Shown: positions 45,166 to 54,034 of the stretch, in pieces | Position numbering within the stretch: the stretch's first letter is position 1 | Layout: the number at the start of each line of letters is the position of its first letter | Origin: Bacillus mobilis | Lineage (GTDB): Bacteria > Bacillota > Bacilli > Bacillales > Bacillaceae_G | Assembly: GCF_001884045.1 (NCBI RefSeq) | Contig: NZ_MACF01000025.1 | Coordinates: 124,001 to 188,000 of the forward strand | Reading direction: 5' to 3' | Length of the DNA stretch: 64,000 bases | Notes under the pieces: model-generated | Seen by the model: only the letters and a program-made list of their open reading frames with translations | Told to the model about the DNA's origin: nothing | The model's database searches: none | Translations under genes and position numbers: made by a program

Positions 45166-45912
45166 ATGAAGAATAAACGTGTAGAAGAAATTAAAAAACG
45201 GATTGCGAAAAGGAAGGCAGAGCAAGAAAGGATGGAGGAAGAGCAATATTTTGCTGGAGGGAATTTTGATAGTGAAACAGTATTTATTGAAGATGGAGAA
45301 AAAGAAATTCATCCTTTATTTCGAAAAGAAGTATTTTTCTTCAAAGTTTTGTTATCAGCAATATTAGTTCTTTCTATCGCTATTTTATATAAGAATGCAC
45401 CCTCTTCTTTCGATAGTGCTAAAGCTGTTACAGAGAAAGTGATGAAAGAAGAATTTCAGTTTGCTACTGTAGCGAAATGGTACGAAAAGCAGTTTGGAAA
45501 ACCGCTCGTATTTTATTCACCTACTGAGAAAAAAGAAGGAACCATTCAGCAAAAAGATTATGCAATTCCTGCTTCCGGAAAGGTAATGCAAGGGTTTCAA
45601 AAAAATGGCCAAGGTGTATTTGTTCAAACAGCTACAAATGCAACGGTTGAGTCAGTGAATGAAGGGCTAGTTGTTTTTGCAGGAAAGAAAGAGGAACTTG
45701 GTAATACAGTTCAAATTCAGCATGCAGATGGAACGGAATCGTGGTATGCGAATTTAAATGACATGTCAGTGAAATTATATGATTACGTTTCAAAGAAACA
45801 AAAAATTGGAACGGTGAATAATGATGCAGATAATAAAAATGGTAAGTTTTATTTCGCGATAAAAAAGAATGAAAAATTTATTGACCCGATTCAGGTGATT
45901 TCATTTGATTAA
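45166..45912 (+). CDS. spoIVFA: SpoIVFA, regulator of pro-sigmaK processing
   Basis: The product has 248 residues. A charged N-terminal cytosolic part (about 1-62) is followed by one membrane span (FFKVLLSAILVLSIAILY) and an extracytoplasmic domain that resembles a degenerate M23 (LytM) peptidase: the segment VFAGKKEELGNTVQIQHADGTESWYANL is recognisable, but no zinc ligand set is obvious. SpoIVFA holds the SpoIVFB protease inactive in the outer forespore membrane together with BofA. Its end overlaps spoIVFB by 8 nt. Confidence 0.95.
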   Translation: MKNKRVEEIKKRIAKRKAEQERMEEEQYFAGGNFDSETVFIEDGEKEIHPLFRKEVFFFKVLLSAILVLSIAILYKNAPSSFDSAKAVTEKVMKEEFQFATVAKWYEKQFGKPLVFYSPTEKKEGTIQQKDYAIPASGKVMQGFQKNGQGVFVQTATNATVESVNEGLVVFAGKKEELGNTVQIQHADGTESWYANLNDMSVKLYDYVSKKQKIGTVNNDADNKNGKFYFAIKKNEKFIDPIQVISFD

Positions 45913-46765
45913 ATATAGAGAAGTTTTAACGAAGATTTCAGTGCATCCGTTGTTTTGGGTTATTATTGTCATTGGTATTTTTACAGCGCGTTTTAAAGAG
46001 TTACTACTGTTATTTTGTATCGTTCTTATCCATGAACTTGGGCATGCCTTTGCGGCGGCACACTACAATTGGCGTATTAAAAAGATTCAACTTTTACCGT
46101 TTGGTGGTGTGGCTGAGCTTGAGGAACATGGGAATAAGTCATTGAAAGAGGAACTCGTTGTCGTAATTGCAGGACCTATACAACATATTTGGATGATGGC
46201 GGTAGGTTATATAGTGTTTGAAGCTGGTTGGCTTGGTGCGGATTTATATTATTTCTTTATGTGGAATAATATAATTATTTTAGCATTTAATTTACTGCCT
46301 ATTTGGCCGCTTGATGGCGGGAAAGTATTGTTTAACGTATTATCATATCGTTTTCCTTATTTACAAGCACATGAAAAGATGATGAAATTATCATGTGTTT
46401 TTTTTAGTGTAATACTAATATGGCAGTTACTTTGGAATAGTAACAATATTATGATGTGGGTACTACTCATATTTTTAGCGGTGTCGTTATATCAAGAGTG
46501 GAAACAAAAACAGTATGCCTTTATGCGTTTTTTATTAGAACGTTATTATGGGAACAAAAGAGGAATTGAAAAGATTGCACCTATTGAAGTGCAATCAGAA
46601 GATCGTTTATATACGATCTTCACAAAATTTCGTAGAGGGTATAAGCACTCTATTATCGTCCATGGAAAATATAAAGAACATTACACATTGGATGAAAATG
46701 AATTACTCTATGCGTATTTTACTGAAAAACGAACAACTTCATCGGTTGAAGAATTAATCGGTTAG
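45905..46765 (+). CDS. spoIVFB: SpoIVFB, intramembrane metalloprotease for pro-sigmaK
   Basis: The product has 286 residues, starting with TTG 45905 within the end of spoIVFA. The site-2-protease zinc motif is in LIHELGHAFAAAHYN, and the third ligand Asp in LLPIWPLDGGKVL. About six membrane spans are followed by a C-terminal CBS-like cytosolic domain (about 210-285), which senses ATP in B. subtilis. It cleaves the pro-sequence of sigmaK. Confidence 0.96.
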   Translation: MIKYREVLTKISVHPLFWVIIVIGIFTARFKELLLLFCIVLIHELGHAFAAAHYNWRIKKIQLLPFGGVAELEEHGNKSLKEELVVVIAGPIQHIWMMAVGYIVFEAGWLGADLYYFFMWNNIIILAFNLLPIWPLDGGKVLFNVLSYRFPYLQAHEKMMKLSCVFFSVILIWQLLWNSNNIMMWVLLIFLAVSLYQEWKQKQYAFMRFLLERYYGNKRGIEKIAPIEVQSEDRLYTIFTKFRRGYKHSIIVHGKYKEHYTLDENELLYAYFTEKRTTSSVEELIG

Positions 46766-46790
46766 TGTTGACGATAGCACTAACCTTTTA
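46760..46790 (+). terminator. Terminator of spoIVFAB
   Basis: GGTTAGTG (46760-46767) / CACTAACC (46778-46785), then TTTTA. The stop codon is in the stem. Confidence 0.85.
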
Positions 46791-46832
46791 TTATTGTAAA
46801 AGCAAAGAAGATTATAAAGTGAGGAAAGAATT

Positions 46833-48221
46833 TTGAAAACGTTATATATGAACTACGCAGGATCGGAAAAACGCGTTGCAATTGAAGAGAAAAAAAAAAT
46901 TGTTGAGTTTTTATGGAAACGAAATGAAGAACAAGAGATTGTTGGGCATATTTATGCCGGACGTATCGTAAGAACAATCGCTGGAATGAACGCAGCATTT
47001 GTAAACATCGGTTTAGAAAAACATGCGTACCTTTCATATGATGATGTACCATCTTCCTATCGTATACATGAAGGGCAAGCGGTACTCGTACAAGTTGTGA
47101 AAGAGGCAATTGATACGAAAGGGCCGAAATTGACAGCAAACATAGAATTTACCGGGAAATATGTCGTTTATATGCCATATGATGAAATGCGTGCAGTTTC
47201 TCGAAAGATAAAAAATAATAAAAAAAGGCAACAGCTACTCCAAATTGAGGTAGAAGGGACAGGAGGGTACATTTTCCGCTCTGCTTCTGAAAAAGGAGAA
47301 ATTGAAGAAATACAAGCTGAAATGCAAAGGTTACAGCAGTTATATGAAGAGTTAAAAAGAAAAGAGGGTCAAGGAAAGGCACCGTTGCTACTTCATCGAC
47401 CGGCCACCTTTTTAGATCGTGTATTTCAAGAGAATCCAATTGAAACGATTGAAAAAGTAGTTGTAGATACAAGAAGTATAGTGAAAGAATTAGAAGAAAA
47501 AGTAGGAAAAGAAAAAGTATCTTTTTATAATGAAAAATCTTCAATGTTTAACTATTTTGGAATAGAGCGTGAGATTGAGAAAGCACTTCAAAAAATTGTG
47601 TGGCTCCCGAATGGTGCTTATTTAATTGTGGAACAAATGGAGACGATGACTGTAATTGATGTGAATACGGGCAAGTTTACTGGAAAACAAAATTTACAAG
47701 ATACAGTCCTTCGTACAAATGAGGCGGCAGCTGAAGAGATTGCACGTCAATTAAGACTACGTGATATCGGTGGTATGATATTAATTGATTTTATTAATAT
47801 GAAAAGAAGAGAAGATAAAGAAAAGGTAAAAGAATGTCTCATGGCTGCTATGCAAAATGATCGCACATATACAAGGGTGCTCGGTTTTACAGAGTTAGGG
47901 ATTTTGGAGATGACACGTAAACGTAAGAAACATTCTTTACGCGACGTATTGCTAGAAGAGTGTGTACCGTGCAAAGCAACGGGATATGTAATGTCATATG
48001 AAACAATTGCGTACGAGTTAGAGAGAGAGCTAATTACATATGGCGATATAGAGGATGAGGCAGTATTAATCGCTGCACCTAAAGAATTACAAAAACAATT
48101 TTTGCAAAAAGAATTACAAAAAAATATTCCATTTGAAATTTATTTCAAAGATGATATGATCGAAAAGTACGCCATTATCCGTTTTGGAAGCAAAAAAGAA
48201 ATTGTAGAACGGAAAAAATAG
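46833..48221 (+). CDS. rng: Ribonuclease E/G family protein
   Basis: The product has 462 residues. TTG 46833 follows GTGAGGAAAG. The N-terminal S1-like RNA-binding domain spans about residues 35-120 (GHIYAGRIVRTIAGMNAAFVNIGLEKHAYLS). The catalytic core has the Mg-binding aspartates in MTVIDVNTGKFTG and GGMILIDFINM. A Zn-link-like CVPCKATGY replaces the usual CPxCxGxG. This is the RNase G-sized form without the E. coli degradosome tail. B. subtilis has no RNase E/G but the cereus group does. In the rplU-rpmA neighbourhood it may process rRNA or mRNA. Confidence 0.93.
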   Translation: MKTLYMNYAGSEKRVAIEEKKKIVEFLWKRNEEQEIVGHIYAGRIVRTIAGMNAAFVNIGLEKHAYLSYDDVPSSYRIHEGQAVLVQVVKEAIDTKGPKLTANIEFTGKYVVYMPYDEMRAVSRKIKNNKKRQQLLQIEVEGTGGYIFRSASEKGEIEEIQAEMQRLQQLYEELKRKEGQGKAPLLLHRPATFLDRVFQENPIETIEKVVVDTRSIVKELEEKVGKEKVSFYNEKSSMFNYFGIEREIEKALQKIVWLPNGAYLIVEQMETMTVIDVNTGKFTGKQNLQDTVLRTNEAAAEEIARQLRLRDIGGMILIDFINMKRREDKEKVKECLMAAMQNDRTYTRVLGFTELGILEMTRKRKKHSLRDVLLEECVPCKATGYVMSYETIAYELERELITYGDIEDEAVLIAAPKELQKQFLQKELQKNIPFEIYFKDDMIEKYAIIRFGSKKEIVERKK

Positions 48222-48236
48222 TTAGCAGAACATTTA

Positions 48237-48266
48237 TTGACAACCGTCTATGATTCATGATAACAT
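48237..48266 (+). promoter_or_regulatory. sigmaA promoter of the rplU operon
   Basis: TTGACA (48237-48242), 18 bp, TAACAT (48261-48266). Confidence 0.6.
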
Positions 48267-48279
48267 CTTTATGTTATAG

Positions 48280-48385
48280 TTTATAGCACCTAAACGGCTA
48301 TATGCTACAACCGCACAAAACAGGTTCCCTAAAGACATTTATGTCTACCTCGTTTTTGGCGAGTCTTAGTAATTAAGAGGAGGTG
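48280..48385 (+). promoter_or_regulatory. Ribosomal protein L21 leader
   Basis: The structured leader before rplU carries the features of the L21 leader family of Firmicutes: ACGGCTATATGCTACAACCG, CTAAAGACATTTATGTCT and CTCGTTTTTGGCGAGTCTTAG hairpins just before the AGAGGAGG ribosome binding site. Probable feedback by L21 on the operon. Confidence 0.8.
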
Positions 48386-48390
48386 CAAGT

Positions 48391-48699
48391 ATGTACGCAA
48401 TTATCGAAACAGGTGGAAAACAAATTAAAGTTGAAGCTGGTCAAGCAATCTACATTGAAAAATTAGATGTTGAAGCTGGTGAAACTGTTACTTTTGACAA
48501 AGTTCTTTTCGTTGGTGGCGAAAACGTTAAAGTTGGTAGCCCAGTTGTAGAAGGTGCAACAGTTACTGCGAAAGTTGAAAAACAAGGTCGCGCTAAGAAA
48601 ATCATCGTTTTCAAATACAAAGCGAAAAAGAACAATCGTAAGAAACAAGGTCATCGTCAACCTTACACTAAGCTAGTTGTTGAAGCTATCAACGCTTAA
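48391..48699 (+). CDS. rplU: 50S ribosomal protein L21
   Basis: The product has 102 residues starting [18 protein letters not shown], the L21 signature, and ending with the basic [19 protein letters not shown]. It binds 23S rRNA domain I. First gene of rplU-prp-rpmA. Confidence 0.99.
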
Positions 48700-48710
48700 T
48701 CCAGGTTAAC

Positions 48711-49055
48711 ATGATTAAAATTACGATAAGTCGCACGAAATTAGGAAGTATCCAATCATTTAAAATGACTGGACATGCCAATTATGCGCCACATGGACAA
48801 GACCTTGTCTGTGCTGGAACTACAGCGGTTGTGTTTGGTTCTATAAATGCAGTGGAAGAACTTTGTAATGTGCAGGCAACTATTGAACTCGGAAGTGATG
48901 GCGGATTCTTAACGTATGAATTGCCTAATGATTTAGACGTTCATGCAGCAGAAAAAGCACAAACGCTTTTAGAAGGATTGGTTGTTTCGCTTAAGACGAT
49001 CGAACTTGATTACGGAAAGTATATCCGTTTAATAGAAAAAGTGCAGGAGGTGTAA
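48711..49055 (+). CDS. prp: Ribosomal-processing cysteine protease Prp (YsxB)
   Basis: The product has 114 residues. The catalytic His22 (MTGHANYAPHGQD) and Cys34 (DLVCAGTTAVV) of the Prp family are both present. Prp removes the N-terminal extension of L27 after the motif LQFFA; the substrate gene is 3 bp downstream and has that extension. Essential in Firmicutes with this L27 form. Confidence 0.95.
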   Translation: MIKITISRTKLGSIQSFKMTGHANYAPHGQDLVCAGTTAVVFGSINAVEELCNVQATIELGSDGGFLTYELPNDLDVHAAEKAQTLLEGLVVSLKTIELDYGKYIRLIEKVQEV

Positions 49056-49058
49056 CGT

Positions 49059-49349
49059 ATGTTAAGATTAGATCTTCAGTTTTTCGCATCTAAGAAAGGT
49101 GTAGGTAGTACAAAGAACGGTCGTGACTCTCAGTCAAAACGTCTTGGTGCTAAACGCGCAGATGGTCAAACGGTTTCAGGTGGTTCAATTCTTTACCGTC
49201 AACGCGGTACAAAAATTTATCCAGGTGTTAACGTTGGTCGTGGTGGCGATGACACTTTATACGCGAAAGTTGACGGCGTAGTACGCTTTGAGCGTCTTGG
49301 CCGTGACCGCAAACAAGTGAGCGTATATCCTGTTGCTCAAGAAGCATAA
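49059..49349 (+). CDS. rpmA: 50S ribosomal protein L27
   Basis: The product has 96 residues. The N-terminus [19 protein letters not shown] contains the LQFFA motif, cleaved before SKK by Prp. The mature N-terminus reaches towards the peptidyl transferase centre. The core [29 protein letters not shown] is typical. Confidence 0.99.
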   Translation: MLRLDLQFFASKKGVGSTKNGRDSQSKRLGAKRADGQTVSGGSILYRQRGTKIYPGVNVGRGGDDTLYAKVDGVVRFERLGRDRKQVSVYPVAQEA

Positions 49350-49360
49350 GAACTCACGGA

Positions 49361-49395
49361 AAACTCTAACCTGAGTGCAGGTTAGAGTTTTTCTA
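49361..49395 (+). terminator. Terminator of the rplU operon
   Basis: AAACTCTAACCT (49361-49372) / AGGTTAGAGTTT (49379-49390), then TTCT. Confidence 0.9.
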
Positions 49396-49412
49396 TATTA
49401 AGGGGTATCTAA

Positions 49413-49961
49413 ATGAATAAAAAATGGACAATTATAGATGCATTGCGCCATTCAAGACATGATTGGCTCAATCGTATGCAGATGGTGAAAGGAAACCTTT
49501 CCCTTGGAAAAGTGGAAGAGATTCATAGTCTCATCGATCGTTTTGTCCAAGAAGCGAGACAAGAATCCAATCTGATAGGGCTATCAATGCCTTTATTTTC
49601 AGAGTGGATTTTAACATATAATTGGAAACAGCAGCCGTGCTTATTGGAGTACGAAGTATTAGGGAAATTACATAACTTATCTCACTTAGATGAGACTGTA
49701 TGTACATGGACGAATCAATTTTTCTCAATGCTTCAGCATAGTTTAGACGTATATGTTGAAAATTATGTTTGTATCACAATTGAATGTGACGCGGAGAATG
49801 CTCGTTTCTTTTTTGATTTTCGTGGTAAGCTAACGAGTGTAGAAGAACTACAGAATTGGCTTGCGACCCAAAACAATAAATGGTATTCCATTTCTTATAC
49901 AGTACGAGACGAAGAAGTCTCAGTTATATTACAACCAATTGAAAAAAGTGTGGTGAAATAA
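49413..49961 (+). CDS. spo0B: Spo0B, sporulation phosphorelay phosphotransferase
   Basis: The product has 182 residues. The phosphorylated His is His16 in [22 protein letters not shown], matching His30 of B. subtilis; the N-terminus is 14 residues shorter. The rest is a degenerate histidine-kinase-like C-terminal domain without ATP motifs. Spo0B passes phosphate from Spo0F to Spo0A. Its stop overlaps the ATG of obg by one base, as in B. subtilis. Confidence 0.95.
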
Positions 49962-51247
49962 TGTTTGTAGATCAGGTCAAGATATATGTAAAAGGTGGCG
50001 ACGGTGGTAACGGAATGGTTGCGTATCGTCGTGAGAAATATGTACCTAAAGGTGGCCCAGCAGGTGGCGACGGTGGTAAAGGTGCAGATGTTGTTTTCGT
50101 TGTTGAGGAAGGCTTACGTACATTAATGGATTTCCGCTACCAACGTCATTTCAAAGCTGATCGTGGTCAGCACGGAATGAGTAAAGGTCAGCACGGTCGT
50201 AAATCTGAAGATTTAATTGTAAAGGTTCCACCAGGAACAATAGTAAAAGATGAAAAAACAGGACAAATTCTTGCCGATTTAGTAACGCATGAGCAAACAG
50301 CTGTAATCGCAAGAGGTGGTCGTGGTGGCCGTGGTAACTCACGTTTCGCAACAGCAACGAATCCAGCGCCTGAAATCGCTGAGAACGGGGAACCAGGTCA
50401 AGAACGTGATGTCATTCTAGAACTTAAAGTGCTAGCGGATGTTGGACTTGTTGGATTCCCAAGTGTAGGTAAATCTACATTATTATCTGTTGTATCATCA
50501 GCGCGTCCGAAAATTGCAGAGTATCACTTTACAACAATCGTTCCAAATCTTGGTGTTGTTGAAACGGGTGATAACCGCAGCTTCGTTATGGCTGACCTTC
50601 CTGGACTAATTGAAGGCGCACATGCCGGCGTCGGACTTGGACACCAATTCTTACGTCATATTGAGCGTACACGTGTAATCGTACACGTTATTGATATGTC
50701 TGGTTTAGAAGGCCGTGAACCATATGAAGATTACGTAACAATCAATAATGAATTAAAAGAATACAATATGCGTTTAACAGAGCGTCCACAAGTTGTTGTT
50801 GCAAACAAAATGGATATGCCAGATGCAGAAGAAAACTTACAAGCATTTAAAGAGAAAGTGGGAGACGAAGTAAAAATCTTCCCAATCTCAGCTGTAACGA
50901 AACAAGGTGTTCGTGACTTATTATTTGAAGTAGCGAACTTATTAGAAACAACACCAGAATTCCCAATGTACGATGTTGTCGAAGAGTCTGAAGCAAGTGT
51001 AATGTACAAATTTGATGCTGAAAGCCTTAAATTTGAAATTACACGTGAAAGTGACGGCACGTTTGTTATTTCTGGTTACGATATTGAGAAGACATTCAAA
51101 ATGACAGACTTCTCACGTGATGAATCTATACGTCGTTTCGCTCGCCAAATGCGCGGAATGGGTATTGATGAAGCGCTTCGTGCACGTGGTGCAAAAGATG
51201 GAGATATTGTAAAAATTCTTGAATATGAATTTGAATTTATCGACTAA
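49961..51247 (+). CDS. obg: Obg/CgtA GTPase
   Basis: The product has 428 residues. The Gly-rich Obg fold (1-158; [21 protein letters not shown]) is followed by the G domain (G1 [12 protein letters not shown]3 [14 protein letters not shown]4 NKMD) and the C-terminal OCT domain. It is essential, ribosome-linked, and needed for sporulation initiation and stress signalling. In B. subtilis pheB-pheA follow; here a 6.6-kb signalling and transporter module is inserted. Confidence 0.98.
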
Positions 51248-51276
51248 GACTGCCGAAATATGGCAGTCTTTTTTTA
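51247..51276 (+). terminator. Terminator of spo0B-obg
   Basis: AGACTGCC (51247-51254) / GGCAGTCT (51262-51269), then TTTTTT. Confidence 0.9.
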
Positions 51277-51384
51277 TGTAAATGTCTGATTCGTATAGGA
51301 AAAAATACCCACTAATTAAATTTTCAATTTATAATAGAACAAGGAGTGGTGTTGGAAGAATTTTTTTATGGGGAGAAAACGAAC

Positions 51385-52092
51385 ATGTATAAAATATTAA
51401 TTGTAGAAGACGATGAAAAAATAGCGGGAATATTAGAGGAGCATTTAGAAAGGTATGGGTATCAATCATTTAGAGCAAGTGATTTACGTCATATAAAAGA
51501 TGAGTTCGTGAAAATAAATCCGCATCTCGTATTACTGGATATTAATTTACCATACTTTGATGGGTTTTATTGGTGTCGTCAAATTCGTACTGTATCGAAT
51601 GCGCCGATTATTTTTGTTTCTGCAAGAACAGGGGAAATGGATCAAGTAATGGCGATCGAAAATGGCGGTGATGATTACATTACGAAGCCTTTCCATTTAG
51701 ATATCGTAATGGCAAAGGTGAAAAGTGCACTTCGCCGTGGGTATGGTGAGTATGCCTCTGTTGCGGAGAGTGATTGTTTAGGTGTAAATGGACTGTTGTT
51801 ATTCCCGTCACAACACATTGTTGAGTGGCAGGGGCAACAAACGGAGCTGACAAAAAATGAATTTTACTTATTAGAGTGTTTAATGAAACAAGCAAATCAA
51901 TATGTAACGCGCGAAGAACTGTTAGAAGCCCTGTGGGATGAGGTAGCTTTTGTTGATGATAATACATTAACCGTTAATGTAAAACGCGTAAGGAAGAAAC
52001 TAGAGGAGCTAGGCATTAAGAATGCAATTGTAACGAAACGTGGATATGGTTATGCGCTTCTTACAGAGTGGGGCGAAGGGCATGAAGGTTAA
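51385..52092 (+). CDS. OmpR-family response regulator, BceR-like
   Basis: The product has 235 residues from ATG 51385 (GGGGAG 8 nt upstream); family members start just before the ILIVEDDEKIAG strand. A TTG at 51352 behind AAGGAG would add 11 residues and cannot be excluded. The receiver domain has Asp9/Asp10, phosphoacceptor Asp52 (LLDINLPYFDG) and Lys101 (DYITKPF). The winged-helix output domain is residues about 135-230, ending VTKRGYGYAL. It partners with the overlapping kinase gene and probably activates the ABC genes downstream via the palindrome at 53169. Confidence 0.92.
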   Translation: MYKILIVEDDEKIAGILEEHLERYGYQSFRASDLRHIKDEFVKINPHLVLLDINLPYFDGFYWCRQIRTVSNAPIIFVSARTGEMDQVMAIENGGDDYITKPFHLDIVMAKVKSALRRGYGEYASVAESDCLGVNGLLLFPSQHIVEWQGQQTELTKNEFYLLECLMKQANQYVTREELLEALWDEVAFVDDNTLTVNVKRVRKKLEELGIKNAIVTKRGYGYALLTEWGEGHEG

Positions 52093-53164
52093 AAATTACC
52101 TCGTGGACCGCTTTTCTTTACTTCTTTCTTATATTGTTAGCCTTTGTTTATTTGGGCTTGTAATGCAGTTGCAAAGTCTTTTAGAAAAGCGATCCATTGA
52201 TTGGAGTACGTGGTTATATGGGCTTTTATTAGGGACAGTTGTATTTACTGTATACCTCATTTACGATTATCGAAAACGAAGTGTGTTTTTAAAAAGAATT
52301 GAAAAATATGTTGCCGGCGGAAATACATTACACGATTCTTTACTTATTGATACTTCTTATACGTCAGAGCAAGAGATGGTCGTTGAATCGTTTACGCTAT
52401 TAAGGCAGCAATATATGAATGAAATTCATAAACAACATGCGAAAGAACAACAGCAAATGATATTTATGAACCAGTGGATTCATCAAATGAAAACACCAGT
52501 ATCGGTTATAGAATTACTATTACAGAAATTTGGTAAAGAGCATCGTGAAGCAAGAGCAACAGTTGAAAGTATTCGTGAAGAAAATAACCGTATACTAAAT
52601 GGTTTAGATTTAGCGTTACATATGGCAAGGTTAGAGCAGTTTGCGAAAGATTATAAAGTAGAAGTAGTAAATGTAGTAGATATTATTCGAGGTATTATTA
52701 ATGAAAACAGAAAGTCGTTTATTCAATCGTCTGTATTTCCGAAAGTAATGTTTGATGAAGATACTTGTATGGTTGCATCTGATAGAAAATGGCTCAGTAT
52801 TGCTATAGGACAAATTGTTGTAAATGCAATTAAGTATACAAAAATTTCAGAAGTAGAGAAAAAGGAAATTCATTTTCAAATTGAAGAGAAGGATCAAAAG
52901 GTGTTACTACATATTAAGGACAATGGAATTGGTATTCCAGAGCAAGATGTAAAGCGAGTATTTGATCCGTTCTTTACAGGAATAAATGGCCGCAAAACGA
53001 GAGAAGCGACTGGAATGGGTTTATATATTACAAAGGAAATTTGTGATAATTTACACCACGGTATTTATGTGCAATCGGCTGAAGGGGAAGGGACAACATT
53101 CACGTTCCAATTTGCAAAAGATGAAGAATATCATACATTAATGAGAAAAATGACAAAACTGTAA
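52082..53164 (+). CDS. Intramembrane-sensing histidine kinase, BceS-like
   Basis: The product has 360 residues. ATG 52082 overlaps the regulator gene by 11 nt. Two membrane spans (about 11-30 and 44-61) with a loop of only about 13 residues and no sensor domain define the intramembrane-sensing group. The H box is FMNQWIHQMKTPVSVIE (His134). ATP-binding N and G boxes are VVNAIKYTK, DNGIGIPEQDVKRVFDPFFTG and ATGMGLYITKEI. Such kinases sense antimicrobial peptides only together with their BceAB-type transporter, which lies next door. Confidence 0.92.
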   Translation: MKVKNYLVDRFSLLLSYIVSLCLFGLVMQLQSLLEKRSIDWSTWLYGLLLGTVVFTVYLIYDYRKRSVFLKRIEKYVAGGNTLHDSLLIDTSYTSEQEMVVESFTLLRQQYMNEIHKQHAKEQQQMIFMNQWIHQMKTPVSVIELLLQKFGKEHREARATVESIREENNRILNGLDLALHMARLEQFAKDYKVEVVNVVDIIRGIINENRKSFIQSSVFPKVMFDEDTCMVASDRKWLSIAIGQIVVNAIKYTKISEVEKKEIHFQIEEKDQKVLLHIKDNGIGIPEQDVKRVFDPFFTGINGRKTREATGMGLYITKEICDNLHHGIYVQSAEGEGTTFTFQFAKDEEYHTLMRKMTKL

Positions 53165-53168
53165 GATA

Positions 53169-53182
53169 ACAAAACGTTTTGT
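53169..53182. promoter_or_regulatory. Palindrome ACAAAACGTTTTGT before the ABC genes, putative response-regulator site
   Basis: A 14-bp perfect palindrome (longer with flanking TA/TAAG) lies just after the kinase stop and 76 bp before the ATPase gene. There is no T-run, so it is not a terminator. Its ACA-N8-TGT form resembles operators described for BceR-like regulators. Confidence 0.55.
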
Positions 53183-53257
53183 AAGGGAAATCACTCGTTT
53201 CTATTTCTTATTTTTCTTATAGTAAATGTAAGAAGAAAACACATAGGGGGATTAGAA

Positions 53258-54034
53258 ATGAGTGTTCTTGAAGTAAAAGGATTAACGAAGGTGTACCAAT
53301 CAAAAGGTTCAGTAGCGACGACTGCTTTAAATGATATAAATTTTAAAATAGAAGAAGGCGAATTTGTAGGGATTATGGGTCCTTCAGGAAGCGGGAAAAC
53401 AACGCTTTTAAATTTATTAGCAACAATTGATAAGCAAACTTCAGGTCATGTGCTTGTAAATGGCGAAGAAATTAATCAAATGCGTGCTGCAAAATTAGCG
53501 GAGTTTCGCCGTACACATTTAGGGTTCATTTTCCAAGATTTTAACTTACTTGATACGTTATCGATTAAAGAAAATATCATTTTACCACTTGTCATGGCGA
53601 AGAAATCTGTAAATGAAATCGATGCAAAGGTGCTTGAGATTGCAAAGTTTTTAAATATCGAAGAAATTTTAAATAAAAAAGTATATGAAGTATCAGGCGG
53701 ACAACAACAACGTGCAGCAGCAGCGAGAGCAATTATTCATGAGCCTACGTTAATTTTAGCGGATGAACCAACTGGAAACTTAGATTCGAAGTCAGCAAAA
53801 TCATTAATGAGCGCGTTGCAAGACTTACATGAACAAAAGAAAGTAACAATTGCAATGGTAACGCATGATCCGGTAGCGGCGAGTTATTGCGAACGTATTC
53901 TATTCATTCGCGACGGAGAAATTTTCTCAGAAATACATAAAGGAAGAACGAAACAAGCCTTTTTCCAAGAAATTCTGGACGTACTTGCGATGCTAGGAGG
54001 AGAATATCATGAACTTTCGCCAGCTCGCGCTTAA
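53258..54034 (+). CDS. BceA-type ABC transporter ATPase
   Basis: The product has 258 residues. Walker A GPSGSGKTTLLNLLA, Q-loop FIFQDFNLLD, signature VSGGQQQRAAAARA, Walker B LILADEPTGNLDS and the H-loop MVTHDP are all intact. It belongs to the MacB/LolD-like subgroup that energises FtsX-type permeases. AGGGGGAT precedes ATG 53258. The end overlaps the first permease by 26 nt, indicating coupling. Confidence 0.95.
   Translation: MSVLEVKGLTKVYQSKGSVATTALNDINFKIEEGEFVGIMGPSGSGKTTLLNLLATIDKQTSGHVLVNGEEINQMRAAKLAEFRRTHLGFIFQDFNLLDTLSIKENIILPLVMAKKSVNEIDAKVLEIAKFLNIEEILNKKVYEVSGGQQQRAAAARAIIHEPTLILADEPTGNLDSKSAKSLMSALQDLHEQKKVTIAMVTHDPVAASYCERILFIRDGEIFSEIHKGRTKQAFFQEILDVLAMLGGEYHELSPARA

Noticed and set aside
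51352-51384. Upstream TTG start (with AAGGAG) for the response regulator, adding 11 residues
   Set aside because: Receiver domains of this family begin right before the first beta strand, which ATG 51385 gives with its own GGGGAG site. Kept as an alternative.
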